Of a DNA stretch of 64,000 bases, positions 44,946-57,231 are shown piece after piece. Origin of the DNA: Sebastes aleutianus (Eukaryota > Chordata > Actinopteri > Perciformes > Sebastidae); assembly GCA_916700875.1 (NCBI GenBank), contig CAKAKS010000060.1:28738189-28802188 (forward strand), written 5' to 3'. The position numbers and the translations under genes were made by a program. The notes under the pieces were generated by a model, which worked only from the letters and a program-made list of their open reading frames with translations, was not told the origin of the DNA and did not search any database. How positions within the stretch are numbered: the first letter of the stretch is position 1; every line of letters starts with the position of its first letter.

Positions 44946-47631
44946 ATATAAATAATATAAGTTAATTTGTTCAGGTTTTGACATATCTCCCGCTAAGACA
45001 CGACTCCAATACCATGGAGGTATGGGTTTCTGTTTGTGGTACTCACCGTATTGACAAATTAAACACAAAAAAATATATTTGTTGAGCTGTTGATACATTC
45101 ATGGTATGAGATATTAATGTAATTTATGTGCTTAAAAATGGAGTTTGACTCTTGTGTCTTTGTTTGGGGATTTAACCGCTGCTGCAAAAATCATTCTACT
45201 ATTTGATGACATCATCCTGAAGATTTTGAGGTTATTAGCCCGAGGCCTGAGAGACATTACCTGAAATCAATATCATGATTAATTGTCCCGTTTATCTCAG
45301 TAAAGAGGTCAACAATATTTAATTAAATACACCTGTACATAAGATTCCACGTCTTCACAGTATACGTCCGATACGCTTTTTGTACGGATCAATGAACGGA
45401 ATATATTAATGTTTGACATATTCAGTTGTTAAGAACCCATCAAGGCATTGGTTTTTCCCTGATAGAGAAAATCTAATTAAATATAGACTCATCTCATGAA
45501 CTTGGTTCTCCAGGAGCTGCAGCACTAACTGTGTTTGAAATAAAGACATGTTGTACTTTCTTTCAAGAGGTGAGCAGCAGCCTGTAAGAAGGAATGGATT
45601 CATTGAATACATCATGAATATACTGTAGGTCATTTAAAGAGTCAAAATGTTGGTCCACAGTGGGGAAAGGTTTGGCTCTCTCCATAGCCATGCTACTGTG
45701 CTACTCAGCTTGCTTAACACAGAGCCATGCACTCTGACATCCCTCCACTCCCCCACCTCACTTTCATTGATTTTCAAATGTGTGCAGGAGGTGGGGACAG
45801 GCTGAAAGATGGTGTTTCATAACTCATTTAAAATTTGCTGTGATTAGGTTTCACTGGAACTACTTTTTACTGGAGAAATAATCCCAATGAAAACTGTTGA
45901 CAGTGTGATCAAAACTATCTGCGTGGCTACATAGCACTATAGAGGTCAGTGAGAAATTGTCACAATTTGGGCCAACTAACCGTTTAAATTTGACTTTTGA
46001 CCACTGAGGACGTGTGTCCATAAAGCGTTTATAGCGCTCCCAGCGTTTTTTTAATGTTTCTATAACAACAATATCTTGGGACATACCATATCACTCTAAC
46101 CGCTGTTATACTAAAATGTTATACTTTCTTTATTTTTGTCACCTTCCACCTTTCTGTCTCAAACATACACACGCACGGCGGCGGTGCTCGGTCCGTCTCT
46201 GTCCTTCGTGTTTCACACCTCAATCCTGACAGTTGCGCTACTATAATGCATAAAGTTGGTAGTTTGTGGGTCAGGTCAGGTTCGGGTGTTTGAGTAACGA
46301 ATATGGCTCTCATAACGAACCGGTGGGTGCGACTGAACTGCACATCATTAATGAGCACTGCGCTCATTAATGAGGAAGACTCAAACTAACTGCAAAAGCT
46401 GCATTCTTAATCATTCAACCTGTGTTTTTCATCAGATAATTATAAGATAATTTGATGTGAAATAAATTTGACTAATTCATTAATAAGAGGGAAAACATTT
46501 TGACTAAAATCAAATGACTTTTCAATGACTAAAACAATGAAATGACTAAAATGTGACTGTCTTAAGACTAACCACGACTTCACCATGAGCACCAACCGGA
46601 GGATGCTTGCCCTCATACTTTGTATGAATGAGCTGGTCACTGCTCAATCTGACAGCCGTAGAGCAAGGAGGACAATCTGTCAGAGACGACACGTATGGTG
46701 ATAAAAGCACAAAACTCACCAGCAACATTCATTGTCGTCCGCCCAACCGATCTGCTCCCACAAACGGGCTTTTTAGTCTTTGATATGATTGTGTCTGTCC
46801 GACATATAAAGCTCAGGTCTCCTCCAATTTCTACAGTGACGTCACCAGCACTTTTCTGAAAAGTTCAGAGATTTGCAACAGCGCTCGGAGCGGCCGCACA
46901 AAAAAGTTGGAGCGCTCAGAAAAAAATAAACTGGGAGCAGCTTTTTTTCTGGAGGCGGCCGCATGTACTCTGTCCTCATTGGGAACAATTGAAAAAAGAC
47001 GCTGGCGCTCAGAAAAATAAAATGCTCTTTGGACACTCGGCCTAATGATGTAAGCATCTCTGACAGAAATTTGCCTGAAAGCACAGAAGTACAAATCTTC
47101 GTAATATGGTATTGTTTTCCCTCTCCAGCCTCAACTCCTTGGTTTTCAGGTGAGAAAAATACTGTAGCACATTGGAATGCAGATGCAAGAATAACTTTTT
47201 GTTCTGTTAAATATTCATCTGAAGTGAAGGATTTTGTTTGAGCAGATATGAAAGCTCCTCCTATGGAGGCTAGCGACTCATTTCGAATACTGAATTTCAT
47301 GTAAGGAGGCCTTTTTCTGGCACACTCCTGTCAGAATCATCTGTCTCCTCGTTGTAAGGTCTTATCTCAGATCCAAAATACTTCAAGCAAAGAATCCTGG
47401 CTCAGAAACTCGTTGTGAAATTGCTGTGAAATAGAATGCGGAAGATGTTCAAATGAATACATCAGTGTTGCGCATATATAAACATGGTTTTAGTCTCCTT
47501 GTGTGAGTCACAGTTTCAGATATGCATCAGTTAATCTGGGTGTGGGTGTGACAAGGGCACGTCGTAAGGATGGGGTTGTTGTGTTTGTGTATTTTCTGTG
47601 TATTTTTACACCTATGTGAATGTCTTTGAGC

Positions 47632-47692
<61 letters not shown>
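47632..47692 (+). repeat. (TG)n microsatellite
   Basis: About 30 uninterrupted TG units. Likely to vary in length between individuals. Confidence 0.97.
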
Positions 47693-47693
<1 letters not shown>

Positions 47694-48280
47694 ATCCATG
47701 CATTCATCTTCAAGCATCAATGAGCTCAGACAAAAAGAAATGTTCCTTGAGGTGCACACAAAAACAAAAACACTTTCATGACGCTTGGCGTTAGTACATG
47801 TGAATCTCAAAGATATCATTAAATCTCTCTTTTATCCCTCTCATTCAGCCGCTCTTCTCCTCCGTTCTCTCTGCCACTCCCTCCTTCATTTTCTGTGCCA
47901 TTCTCTGCATCGCAGTCATCATCACTTTTGATCTTGATAGAGGAGGAGACATGGTCCTTCCTCGACTCTGTTGCTGACACAGTGCCCTCGGCTGTGATGT
48001 CGATCAGGCAAACTGTGCCACTGTTATCTCTCTGTTCCACAGACATCAACAGAAAAAAGGGGGATTATCATTAAAAGTGCACGTTGATCTAAGCCTCGTG
48101 GTGTTGCTCACTTCTCAGATTGCCTCGTTCCATAACGCTGTGTGCTGCTCTGAACAGTTCTCAATAAATGAGTTCTCTTAGTCAGAGTTTGCATTGCTGC
48201 AAGTAAAAAAAATGACAATTGTGAACTGCAGAGATTAATATATAAAAAAATGATTTGGGAAATTTGTACATTATATATTA

Positions 48281-48573
48281 AGGCTGCCAATCGATTAAAA
48301 TATGTAATCCCGTAATTGTCCATAGTTAATCGCGATTAATTGTAAATTAATTGCACATTTTTTATCTGTTCAAAATGTACCTTAAAGGGAGATTTGTCAA
48401 GTATTTAATATCAATCAACATGGGAGTGAACAAATACGCTTGCAAATGTATTTATATATGTATTATTGGATATCAATTAACAACACATAACAATGATAAA
48501 TATTGTCCAGGTACTGCATTTAGCATAACAAATATGCTCAAATCATAACATGGCAAACTCAAGCCCAACAGGC
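48281..48573. mobile_element. GGGCTGTCAA-family element (copy 3, truncated)
   Basis: It starts AGGCTGCCAATCGATTAAA and runs parallel to copy 1 (GTTCAAAATGTACCTTAAAG, ATATGCTCAAATCATAACAT), then stops near CCCAACAGGCT. The other terminus is missing. Confidence 0.75.
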
Positions 48574-49394
48574 TATGCTATGAAACTGCTATGAAAAATA
48601 AAACTTGTGCATTAGGAGGAGTGTGTCAATTTATTTTCACCTTGGCTATATTTAAACGTTCAAAGCACCCGAACATTTATCATCCCGAAGATCGGCACAT
48701 CTGGATGATGTCGTTGAATGTTCTGTTGGATGTGTTTCCATTCACATAACCTACAACAATGGGGCAGCGCCAACACACCGCCCTCATCGTATACACAACT
48801 CTTTCTCTGTTGTTCCATCTGTGCCATTTCATTTGCACTCGCCATAGTGTGATTGACTCTCACGCCAATCCGCTTGTTGTGCTAACCTCAGCACATGTTG
48901 CTAATGCCGTACAGCTTAAAAGTGTCCGGGCGGAACACGCTTGTGAACTTTGGTTCCACATTGCATGCATCAATCTACATACTGTGTATTCTGCGCGCAC
49001 CGGACCATGACCCCCGTACCGTGACGGTTACACCCTAAGTAACATCCAAATGACAAACTCCTGATTCTATTAGTTCCCAGCTGCAGTCAGCCACAAGGAG
49101 ATCTAATTAGTATGATGTCATGTACAATATAATCAAAACCAAGTCGTGACTGAGGGGGTAGAAACTCAAGAGCAAGCCACAGACTTACCAGCTCAGGCCA
49201 AAGACTGAAATCATGTAGATCTAAATCGACACTCTATCCATCTAGGAGAGTTTTCAATCTGATCTCACAAAAATGTTAAATGAACTACTCAACAAAAAAT
49301 TTAACTACTACCATCAACACTGTGCAAGGTCATGGTGTAGTCAGGGAAAATATTTATATACTTACAATATACTTACAAGCTTACTTACTATATC

Positions 49395-49475
49395 TTATCT
49401 ATCTAATCCTGCAAATGTCCCCGCTGTGGGACTAATAAAGGACTATCTTATTTTATCTGATCTTATGTGACATGA
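49395..49475 (+). repeat. LINE 3'-tail remnant
   Basis: GCAAATGTCCCCGCTGTGGG followed by ACTAATAAAGGACTATCTTA is the kind of 3' end seen on fish non-LTR retrotransposons. No coding part remains. Confidence 0.45.
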
Positions 49476-50382
49476 CTCATATAGTTTTCATATTTATGAC
49501 TATAAGTGACCTGTGATGCTTTTGACCTTTACCATGACTTAATATCACTGGATGGCTCAGGGGGCCTTGGCCTCGTCTTCGCAGGATGTGGTGAAGGAGG
49601 AGGGAATGCAGTCACTCTGGGGAGCCGTAGAGGGTAAGGCTTAAGGGCAGGGATCTTGCTGAGGACCTGTGAACTTGAGCAGTACTGCAGAGAACAGATT
49701 TGTTGGTGCATGACGACCCATATCTGGAATAAGAAAAACACACTGAGAGCCTGTGCCGTATAATTGAGCTTACGCTGTTTTGAGTGTTACAACATGTAGG
49801 CAGTGTGCTGTGAAGGTTTGAGGACTAAGCTCAGCGTCTGTTAAGGTTAGTTATGTACATCAAAGGGTCCTTCTGGCCTATGGTGACTTTCTTATTCCTC
49901 CATAGTTATTTTCAGAGCACCCAGGGATTAGACTGTCCCCGTTGCCTTGGAGATGGTTGTGGTGCAGGGGGTGTAACAGGTCAAAAATCAGGCTGTAATG
50001 TTGGGTGATCCCTGGAGCCTTAAGGTTCGTGTAAAGCTTCTCAGGCCACCCACCCATAGAGCAGATGAAATTTGGTTTCAGAGGCCAACACTACGGTGAC
50101 TCAGACGGACTTTATTCCTGGCTGGATGGGCAGAAATAAAGGGTGGCACGATCTTCCATCAGGGTGTCCTCGATGGGCACCCAAGGGCCCGGCATGCTAG
50201 TGGATCCTTGCAAGTGCAAAAAGAGAGTAAAAAATATTTGAGGAAAAGTTCCAATATTATCTGTTTTGGGTATAAACCTCAATCCAGCATGTGCATTTAT
50301 ATTGATTCTATATTTAAAAAGATATGTTCCTCATGTGATTGGTTTAATTGATATTGGTCCTACCAAAAGCATGTATAATTTA

Positions 50383-51078
50383 CAGGGCTGTCAAAGTTAA
50401 CAAGATAAAAACGTGTTAATTAATTTCAACGCCACTAATTTCTTTAATGCATTAAAGCAACTTGTGATTTTTAGGTTGTAGTGGGCTCTAGCTTAAAGAT
50501 AGAGTGAAGATACTGATATCACATGAAAAAAGAAAACTTAAGAAATCCATTGATACCAACCATGTCATTCTAGCTTGTCGCAAAGGAGACTAAATATCGC
50601 TCCAAACTTAAGCTAAATTTTGGCCAGGATAAACTGTCAAGGTCATTCTCAAGGGAGTCCCTTGACCTCTGACCTCAAGATATGTGAATGAAAATGGGTT
50701 CTATGGGTACCCACGAGTCTCCCCTCTACAGACATGCCCACTTTATGGTAATCACATGCAGTTTGGGGGCAAGTCATAGTCAAGTCAGCACACTGACACA
50801 CTGACAGCTGTTGTTGCCTGTTATGATTTGAGCATTTTTTTTATGCTTAATGTAATACCTGTGAGGGTTTCTGGACAATATGTGTCATTGTTTTGTGTTG
50901 TTAATTGATTTCTAATAATAAATATATACATACATTTGTATAAAGCAAGCATATTTGCCCTCTCCCATGTTGATAAGAGTATTAAATACTTTACAAATCT
51001 TCCTTTAAGGTACATTTTGAAAAGATAAAAAATGTGCGATTAATCGTGATTAAATATTTTAATCGATTGACAGCCCTA
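50383..51078. mobile_element. GGGCTGTCAA-family element (copy 4, full length)
   Basis: The ends CAGGGCTGTCAAAGTTAAC and AATCGATTGACAGCCCTA are flanked by ATAATTTA (50375-50382) and ATCATTTA (51079-51086), 7 of 8 alike. It is 696 bp, in the opposite orientation to copy 1 and similar along its length. The insertion sites of copies 2 and 4 share a CATTTA-like motif. Confidence 0.8.
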
Positions 51079-51234
51079 ATCATTTATTCGTTTTTTTACA
51101 CAAACATTTTGCTCATTGTAGCATTACAGTACACAAATGAATGTTTAAAGGTTACAGACAAAAAAGAATTTTAAATATTAAGTTAAATATAATGACAGTG
51201 AGAAATGCATATTAATAAACTGCATTGTAAGATG

Positions 51235-51290
51235 AGATAAGATAAGTCTGTATTGATACCCAGAGAGGAAATTCAGGAATTGTCTCACTG
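51235..51290 (-). repeat. Possible LINE 3'-tail remnant, antisense
   Basis: AAGATAAGTCTGTATTGATA then CCCAGAGAGGAAATTCAGG reads on the other strand as a …GAATTTCC…GGG…ATACAGACTTATCTTA tail, similar in style to those at 8905 and 49395. Confidence 0.4.
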
Positions 51291-51560
51291 AAACAAGCCA
51301 TGTTTAAAGAAAACACAATCTTATTTGTCTAAACAGCTTCTACAAAACTAAACTGAAACCTCTGGAATATGATTGGGTTAGAACATTTCTGGGAGAAATG
51401 CCAGAGATTCCAAGAAGTTATGGAGCTTCAGGGAATTTAGCAAATGGATGACCGTGCAGGTGATCAATCTCCTGCACTTTTTATATGTGCCATATTTTGT
51501 GGTTGTCTTCTATTTCTGCGTCAAAATATCACTTACAGGTTCCTTCAACATGCTAGGAAT

Positions 51561-52322
51561 TAGGGCTGCTTGATTATGGCAAAAATCATAATCAACATTA
51601 TTTTGGTCAATATTGAGATCAAAATTATTTAACAGGATTGCTCATTAACATCAAGCATTTAGAAAGAAACTTTTATAGCCTAAATGTATCTCTCTGGTGC
51701 ACTTTGAGAGCGAAATTAAAAAGCTAGATCTATGCAGAACTTTGAACCCTATTGAATTGAATCATAAACACATTGGTTGGATATGAATAGTGATGACACT
51801 GCAAAAAAGGTCACAACCACAAAACATGGTAAACGAGACGGGGTGCGTGTTACAAAAGGAGTCAGGTGGGTTGCCAACATTGCAGCACTGAGGACAGTCC
51901 AACCCGGTTGACAGTGGCGCCAGGAGCAGGGAGCTCTGTCCCTCCCCACAGGGAGAAAGGGCACAACGTGCACTGAGCGGCGAGGTCTGCTGTAAAGCGC
52001 CAACTTTACCCCAGGCCTTTCCATGCCTGCCTCGAGCCAGTCGTGGCACACCATTACAGAGGAAATACGGCCGGCTTGGGAGAGTTCCCATGAGGGAATC
52101 CTCCCACGCCGAGCGGCCGTCCCTGACCTGCCAAGCGGGGCGAAAGCACACCGCTGTAAAGGAAAGGGGTGCGTTTGATTTATGACACAAGACAAAACCA
52201 GAGCGTCATTGCGAAAACGGAATGCGGCACAATAATCATTTTATGTTGATTGTCTTGTTTTCATAATCGGTGGAAGCCAAAATTGTAATTGAAATTGAAA
52301 TTTGATTAATTGCACAGCCCTA
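51561..52322. mobile_element. hAT-like element with GC-richer core
   Basis: The ends TAGGGCTGCTTGATTATGGC and GATTAATTGCACAGCCCTA are flanked by CTAGGAAT (51553-51560) and ATTGGAAT (52323-52330), 6 of 8 alike. The terminal parts (ATAATCA-rich) are AT-rich, while 51830-52180 is notably GC-rich, with CCGCTGTAAAGGAAAGGGG and GCCGAGCGGCCG. Antisense frames of about 145 codons occur there but resemble no family I know. Confidence 0.65.
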
Positions 52323-52659
52323 ATTGGAATGGCAATGGGTTCCTGTAATGTGCAAATAGAAAATAACAACAGAGCATTACCATGCTGGGAATAATGGTAA
52401 AGCAAAGATTCATTTTTATGTTTGCTTATGTTCTCAGCAAAATGTTGATGTTGGTTTTGGCTGTTGTTAGAAAGCTGGTCTACTTCCAGAGGCATTTCAG
52501 TGCATATCCTATTTATCTCGGGGAGCTTCAAGAGCTGGCTGGGCAGGGAAATTGTTAACATCTCAGGTGAAGTTGAGCAGTCAGCAGTTACAACTGCTTT
52601 GGGAATTACAGCAGGAGGTTGTGCCAGGTTACAAGTTGACTTCTAAAGGCAAAAAGGAG

Positions 52660-52760
52660 TGATCTCCTACCTGGATTCGACCCAAGACCTCCCTGGGAGC
52701 CTGGCACGACACCTAACAAGTTTATATCAGTTGAACTACAACTTAACCACAGGCCGAGGT
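52660..52760 (-). other. tRNA-like sequence, probably SINE or pseudogene
   Basis: Read on the minus strand, it has an A-box match (TAGTTCAACTG) and a B-box match (GGGTCGAATCC) about 44 nt apart. The intervening sequence does not fold into an obvious cloverleaf that I can verify. No tail or duplication was found. Confidence 0.3.
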
Positions 52761-53407
52761 GATGCAGCGTTTGCACTGTGAGTGAACTTAAAGTGACGGT
52801 GTCAGTGATTTAAAATGACTGGACTTGACTCCAGGACTTACAGTGGGAGGTCAAAGGTGATGAGGATTATTTCAGAGGTCATGTTGTAGTCAGCAAGGTG
52901 CTGATGTAGTGACGCTGATCTGGTCTCATGGGCAACCGAGTGTAAGGAGGTCAGGCAGAAGTGCATGTGTGCATGCATGTGTATGGATGTGATCGTTATG
53001 TCACTGCGCATTTAGTCGGTGTCAGAGTGCTGCCAGGACTCTCGTCCTGACTGGATTAAGTAGACGTTTTATTTTTTAATCATATTAGCTTCAAGGAATC
53101 GCACTGCTCAGTTTTGGGTCAACACACCCTTCAACGCTCCTCTCCAGCTAAGCCAAGTTTAGACCCTGTTTTTAAGCTCCAATCATCCATCTTCCTAAAG
53201 TGTTTTTGAGCAAGAGGCTACCACCTTTAGCAGCATTGGTCTGTAGCTATGCTGAAAGAGGGAAACAAAAGAGAAAAACTAAAGGACTCCCAGGAATATG
53301 AGATTATTTTAATTGTAAGCGGACTCAGGTTTGTTCGGTTTTGGTTGCCAGATTGATATGGTTAGTCTCATGCCAACATCAGTTTCCGATGCTGAGGGGC
53401 ACTTACC

Positions 53408-53445
53408 AAACGGCGGTATTTGACGAGTTGGGAGTGAGAACGGGT
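53408..53445. mobile_element. Isolated end of the 26122-26542 family
   Basis: GGTATTTGACGAGTTGGGAG then TGAGAACGGGTT matches the right inverted repeat of the element at 26122-26542. A partner end is not seen nearby. Confidence 0.6.
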
Positions 53446-53508
53446 TGCTCATGTGCACATTGTCCTTAGTGACAAACCCCCACCCATCCTAAGTGATGCT
53501 AATGCTGC

Positions 53509-53973
53509 GTTCAGACCAATATTTGCACTGCATCAAAAAACAAATCAGCCTTCCTGTTGATTTCAATTAAACCACTACAGGGGGCTCTGTCAAAAAAAAT
53601 AGTCAGGGTCATCTGGCAAAAACGTTCAAACTAGCTGCAGCAACATAGAGTTCAAATTCCTGATAAATGACTTTACAACACAAACAGCATAATTCTACTG
53701 TTTACCTTGCACTCATCAAGGATAAAGTGATAGTCGTCGTGGTAACTTTCCAGAGTTGTAAGATCCTGTCTCACTGTATTATCGGTAGCTGCCTTGCAGT
53801 GTTTTTAGCATCTGATAAGACTTAAAATGTGTGGGTGTGTTACTCAAACTGGACTTTCTGAATTGTATTTCATCTTCTCAACAGTACCTTTAGCAGCACG
53901 CCCACACCAACACAGCGAATGTGTTTATTTCTCTATCTATTTCTTTTAATGCATTGCTATTTTTGGTCTGAAC
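53509..53973. mobile_element. Possible MITE, GTTCAGACCAA ends
   Basis: GTTCAGACCAA (53509-53519) and TTGGTCTGAAC (53963-53973) are exact inverted repeats of 11 nt around 465 bp of non-coding sequence. No target duplication is evident. Confidence 0.5.
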
Positions 53974-54068
53974 ATGACCGGATATGTTCAGACTTTGAGA
54001 AGGGGACATCACTTGTTCAAATCACTTTTTGAACAAAGAATTTAAATAACTACCACTCTCCCCTCTAG

Positions 54069-54564
54069 TAGGCTGCACAGTTATGGCCAAAATGGTGATG
54101 AAGTTATTTAGATCAATAATGAGTTCACGATTATTTATCACAATTATTCATTGATTTTAGGGACGAAATATTTTTATTGCACTTTCACATTTAAATCAAC
54201 AAAGCGCTGCTTTCACTTCCATGCTGTGCTACATTCCTGCTAATTAACACATCTTTGTATCAAAATAAGGCTTAAATTAAGGTTCTTCTTCACCTGAATT
54301 CAGTGCATTTTCATTTAGCGAGTATTATATAGTATATTACTCTTCTACTCTGGACTGCAGCTGCAACATTCAGGACATTTTTCACAGGCTGCTGCTGCAG
54401 GATGCACGTGCAGCGGCATGACAGCTCCCCAAAAGAAAATCAAAAACATCTCAATTGCCCCCTGGTGGCTCCATTTACACGTCAATATCACAGTCATGGT
54501 CATTTAATTTTGCTAAAGCTAAAATCGTAATAGTGATTAATTTTTGATTAATTGTGCAGCCGTA
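54069..54564. mobile_element. hAT-like element, relative of 51561-52322
   Basis: The ends TAGGCTGCACAGTTATGGCC and TTGATTAATTGTGCAGCCGTA resemble those of 51561-52322. The flanks CCCTCTAG (54061-54068) and CCATCTAC (54565-54572) match at 6 of 8. It is 496 bp, non-coding, and lacks the GC-rich core. Confidence 0.6.
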
Positions 54565-55918
54565 CCATCTACTTATTCTCCATTTCGTCTCGCAAAGCTC
54601 AGTGGCCAGCAGTGGATAGCTACAGTAGAACATATGTGCTCAGCAAGACTTTTCCACAGGTTAAAAAAGTGAGAAAAATTACTCACATTGACACGATTGA
54701 TTGGTAAGGACTGACTGGCCACTGTGGGATTCCTCTGAAACTTGTTATCTAAAATTGTGGGAATTGTGTTTTCAGCAAGTCAGTCAGTGTGGCACCAAAT
54801 GTCTCTCACTAAAGAGCAAAGCCGTCTAAAAGAGCCCACATCAGACAGAGGAAGTGGTTAGACACTCCACTTTACCGGCTCATTCACCTCATCGATTTTC
54901 TTAATCAAAGGCTAAACTGATTTACAGACCAGGTGCTGTTACACAAGCCTAAAAAGATGTATTAGGTTCTGTCTACTAAACAGACTTTAATCTAGCAAGT
55001 GAAAAAAAAAACACATGTTATGGACACAGACAAAAAGTTCAGAGTAGTAATATTTTGTCAACATATTTGACTGAACCTTGGCCTGTGTGCACTGGAGAAA
55101 GCGGATGGAATCAAAGCCCACAGATGGTGAAAGAGACAGAAAAACACAAGTTAAAAGCGGAATGAGATTCTTAAAACCAGCTCTGTTGACTGTGTCATGA
55201 CCCTGAGAATTGAGTGAAAATAGATTGAAATAATGAAGCTTACAGCGAGGCCCAACCTGTCCTTTGGTAGACTTTTAGACTTTTATATAACAGCCCATAT
55301 AATTGTGCCTTTAGATGTGGTCCCTGTTTTCATTCCGCTGGGCTAAAAATCAATAAGTGCATTTAGATTAGTTTGTGAAGTATTGGTTAATAGTTTTCTC
55401 CTACAGCTGGGTATTTTTCCCCATCTAGCATTTACAGAGTTCTTGAACTTTAATACTTGTTTGTTGGATCGAAAATAAAAACTAACCTTTGGGAATTAGG
55501 ACAAATGTAGTTTCATACTAGATAATGAAAACAAAATTCTTCTAAGGGATTCAAGAACTGGCCAAGGCCATTTTTCTCCAAAGCAGTCATTCTCAACCTG
55601 GAGGCTGAGAGGCTGAAAGCCTGCTGGTGGGATACAGAGAGAACAAAGGTTTTATTTCAAAGCTAATTTCAATTTTCTGGTTAATGCGTTTCCCTTCTGA
55701 AATAATTAATAACAGACTACAGTATGCTCTCTAGTCATTCAATGAAACAGACTGAAAAGTAGCAAATAATCATTTTGTCTTTCAGTTTATCCTCTGATAT
55801 GTGTGTGCACAAATAATCATCCCTTTTACTTTATAGGTCACAAAGCCAAAAAAACAAAGCCACCAACATATTAGTTTAATTCTTCCAAAACACCTCCTTT
55901 TGTTTGTCTTCTTTGCAG

Positions 55919-56097
55919 GTTATATTGAGGAGGCGTGCATCATCCCCTGTCCCTCAGACTGTAAACTCAGTGAATGGTCCAACTGGTCACGCTGCAGCAA
56001 GTCCTGCGGCAGCGGAGTCAAAGTTCGCTCCAAATGGCTTCGAGAGAAACCTTACAACGGTGGCCGGCCGTGTCCCAAACTGGACCACATCAACCAG
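55919..56097 (+). CDS. thsd7a: THSD7A exon: canonical TSR with O-fucose motif
   Basis: This exon reads (G)YIEEACIIPCPSDCKLSEW, SNWSRCSKSCGSGVKVRSKW, LREKPYNGGRPCPKLDHINQ. After closing the preceding repeat (ACIIPC) it encodes the most canonical TSR of the window: WSNWSRC (C-mannosylation), CSKSCG (matches the CxxS/TCG motif fucosylated by POFUT2), VKVRSKW and PYNGGRPCP. It is nearly identical to human. The acceptor is TTTGCAG|GT; the donor CAG|GTAAAG falls between codons. It follows the 12.5-kb intron. Confidence 0.98.
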
Positions 56098-57231
56098 GTA
56101 AAGACGCTGAAACTCAAGCTCAGTTTTGAAGTGTGAATTGGTGGCTGAGCAGGATATAGAGGCCTTGTCCTCACGCACATGTGTATTGTTTTTATAAATG
56201 TAAGCTTTTTCTATTCGGTTTGCACCTTTGTCCACAACAAAACGGCATTTTAGGTCACTGAAAACGGAGCTTTTGAAAACTGAGTTTTCAGCTGTGTGCG
56301 CCGTTATCTCCTTTGTGTTAATAACTAATGAGATGACATGTCGTGCAACGGCGGCATAAATACATCCATTAACGGCGGACGTGGCCAAATAACCTTGCTA
56401 ACAGGACTCGTTACATGTTTACACATAAAAGTGCGGTTACTATTCCACTATATTGATGATCACAGGCGTCAGAATGCGCTACGTAGGCCACTGCCAATGT
56501 CACCGGTGTGTGTGGCCCAACCTGCCCACTGGCTTTTACAGCGTTTCAAATGTTTTTGTGCCTTTGTCTGGATGCTCATGTGGATGTGATTTTTTTTTTC
56601 AGAACGAAGGGGGGAATACACCATTTTCAAAAATACCCATATACATGTGGACTAGGCCTGAGATAAAAACCTGATTCCTGAATATTTATCAGCTGCGCTA
56701 CAATATATTTATACTTATTACAAGTGTGATACACATTATACGTATCCAACACTGGAGAGAGGGAGAGAAAGGAATTAATTATTAATGAATAATAAGCTTG
56801 AGTCTGCAGAGCTTTCCTCTACCTTCCCCTCATTATTGCTGCACTCATTTTTTGCTGAGCAGCGACAGTACAAAAAGCATTGGGTGCTATAAATGGATCC
56901 CATCCACCATATTAATGCCCCAACGTGTGCCAGTTGATACCTTAAGGTTTCCATGATTTGCAAAAATGAAATGCTTTCCAGGCCTGTGAGCATCAGCAGA
57001 TGCAGATTAAGGTTGTGTTGATCCACGCCTGCCAGTGTGTGTGTGTGTGTGTGTGTGTGTATCTGCTAAGTTCACACAGGTATTTATGCCAGAGGCTTTT
57101 CTGATTATGTCCTCTCGAATGTTGCATTAATCATAGGTTCTGCACTATATGAACAGTTGGCATGTGCTCATTAATCCGTCTGTCTCCTTTTAATCCACCC
57201 GATGCTTGCTGGATGTGACTCATCGCTACAG
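56098..57231 (+). other. thsd7a: Intron before the 6-nt microexon
   Basis: No coding sequence seen; a short GT run lies at 57035-57060. Around 56200-56500 there is a GCGGCATAAATACATCCATT stretch of unknown nature. The acceptor region TGTCTCCTTTTAATCCACCC...CATCGCTACAG has a pyrimidine-rich tract ending about 30 nt before the AG. Confidence 0.75.
57035..57060 (+). repeat. (GT)n microsatellite
   Basis: About 13 GT units, 170 bp upstream of the microexon acceptor. Confidence 0.95.

Larger units (their letters stand above)
43425..55918 (+). other. thsd7a: Large intron between exons 43158-43424 and 55919-56097
   Basis: A 12,494-bp intron without a convincing coding segment. It contains the A-rich tandem array 43720-44945, a TG run at 47632-47692, GGGCTGTCAA-family copies at 48281-48573 and 50383-51078, LINE-tail remnants near 49400 and 51240, hAT-like elements at 51561-52322 and 54069-54564, a tRNA-like sequence near 52660-52760 and transposon ends at 53408-53445 and 53509-53973. 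Positions 45000-47600, 48600-49380, 49480-50370 and 54600-55880 show no clear feature. The acceptor is GTCTTCTTTGCAG|GT. Confidence 0.9.

Noticed and set aside
43659..45098. 479-codon minus-strand open frame
   Set aside because: It is wholly explained by a tandem array whose complement lacks stop codons in all frames. Residues are almost only F, S, D, I, L, R, Q and there is no domain.
46842..47300. 152-codon minus-strand frame
   Set aside because: AT-rich intron with CAGAAAAAAATAAA-like repeats, no family resemblance and no splice support.
51749..52195. Two minus-strand open frames of about 145 codons
   Set aside because: They overlap each other in the GC-rich core of a hAT-like element, with no recognisable motif and no splice context.
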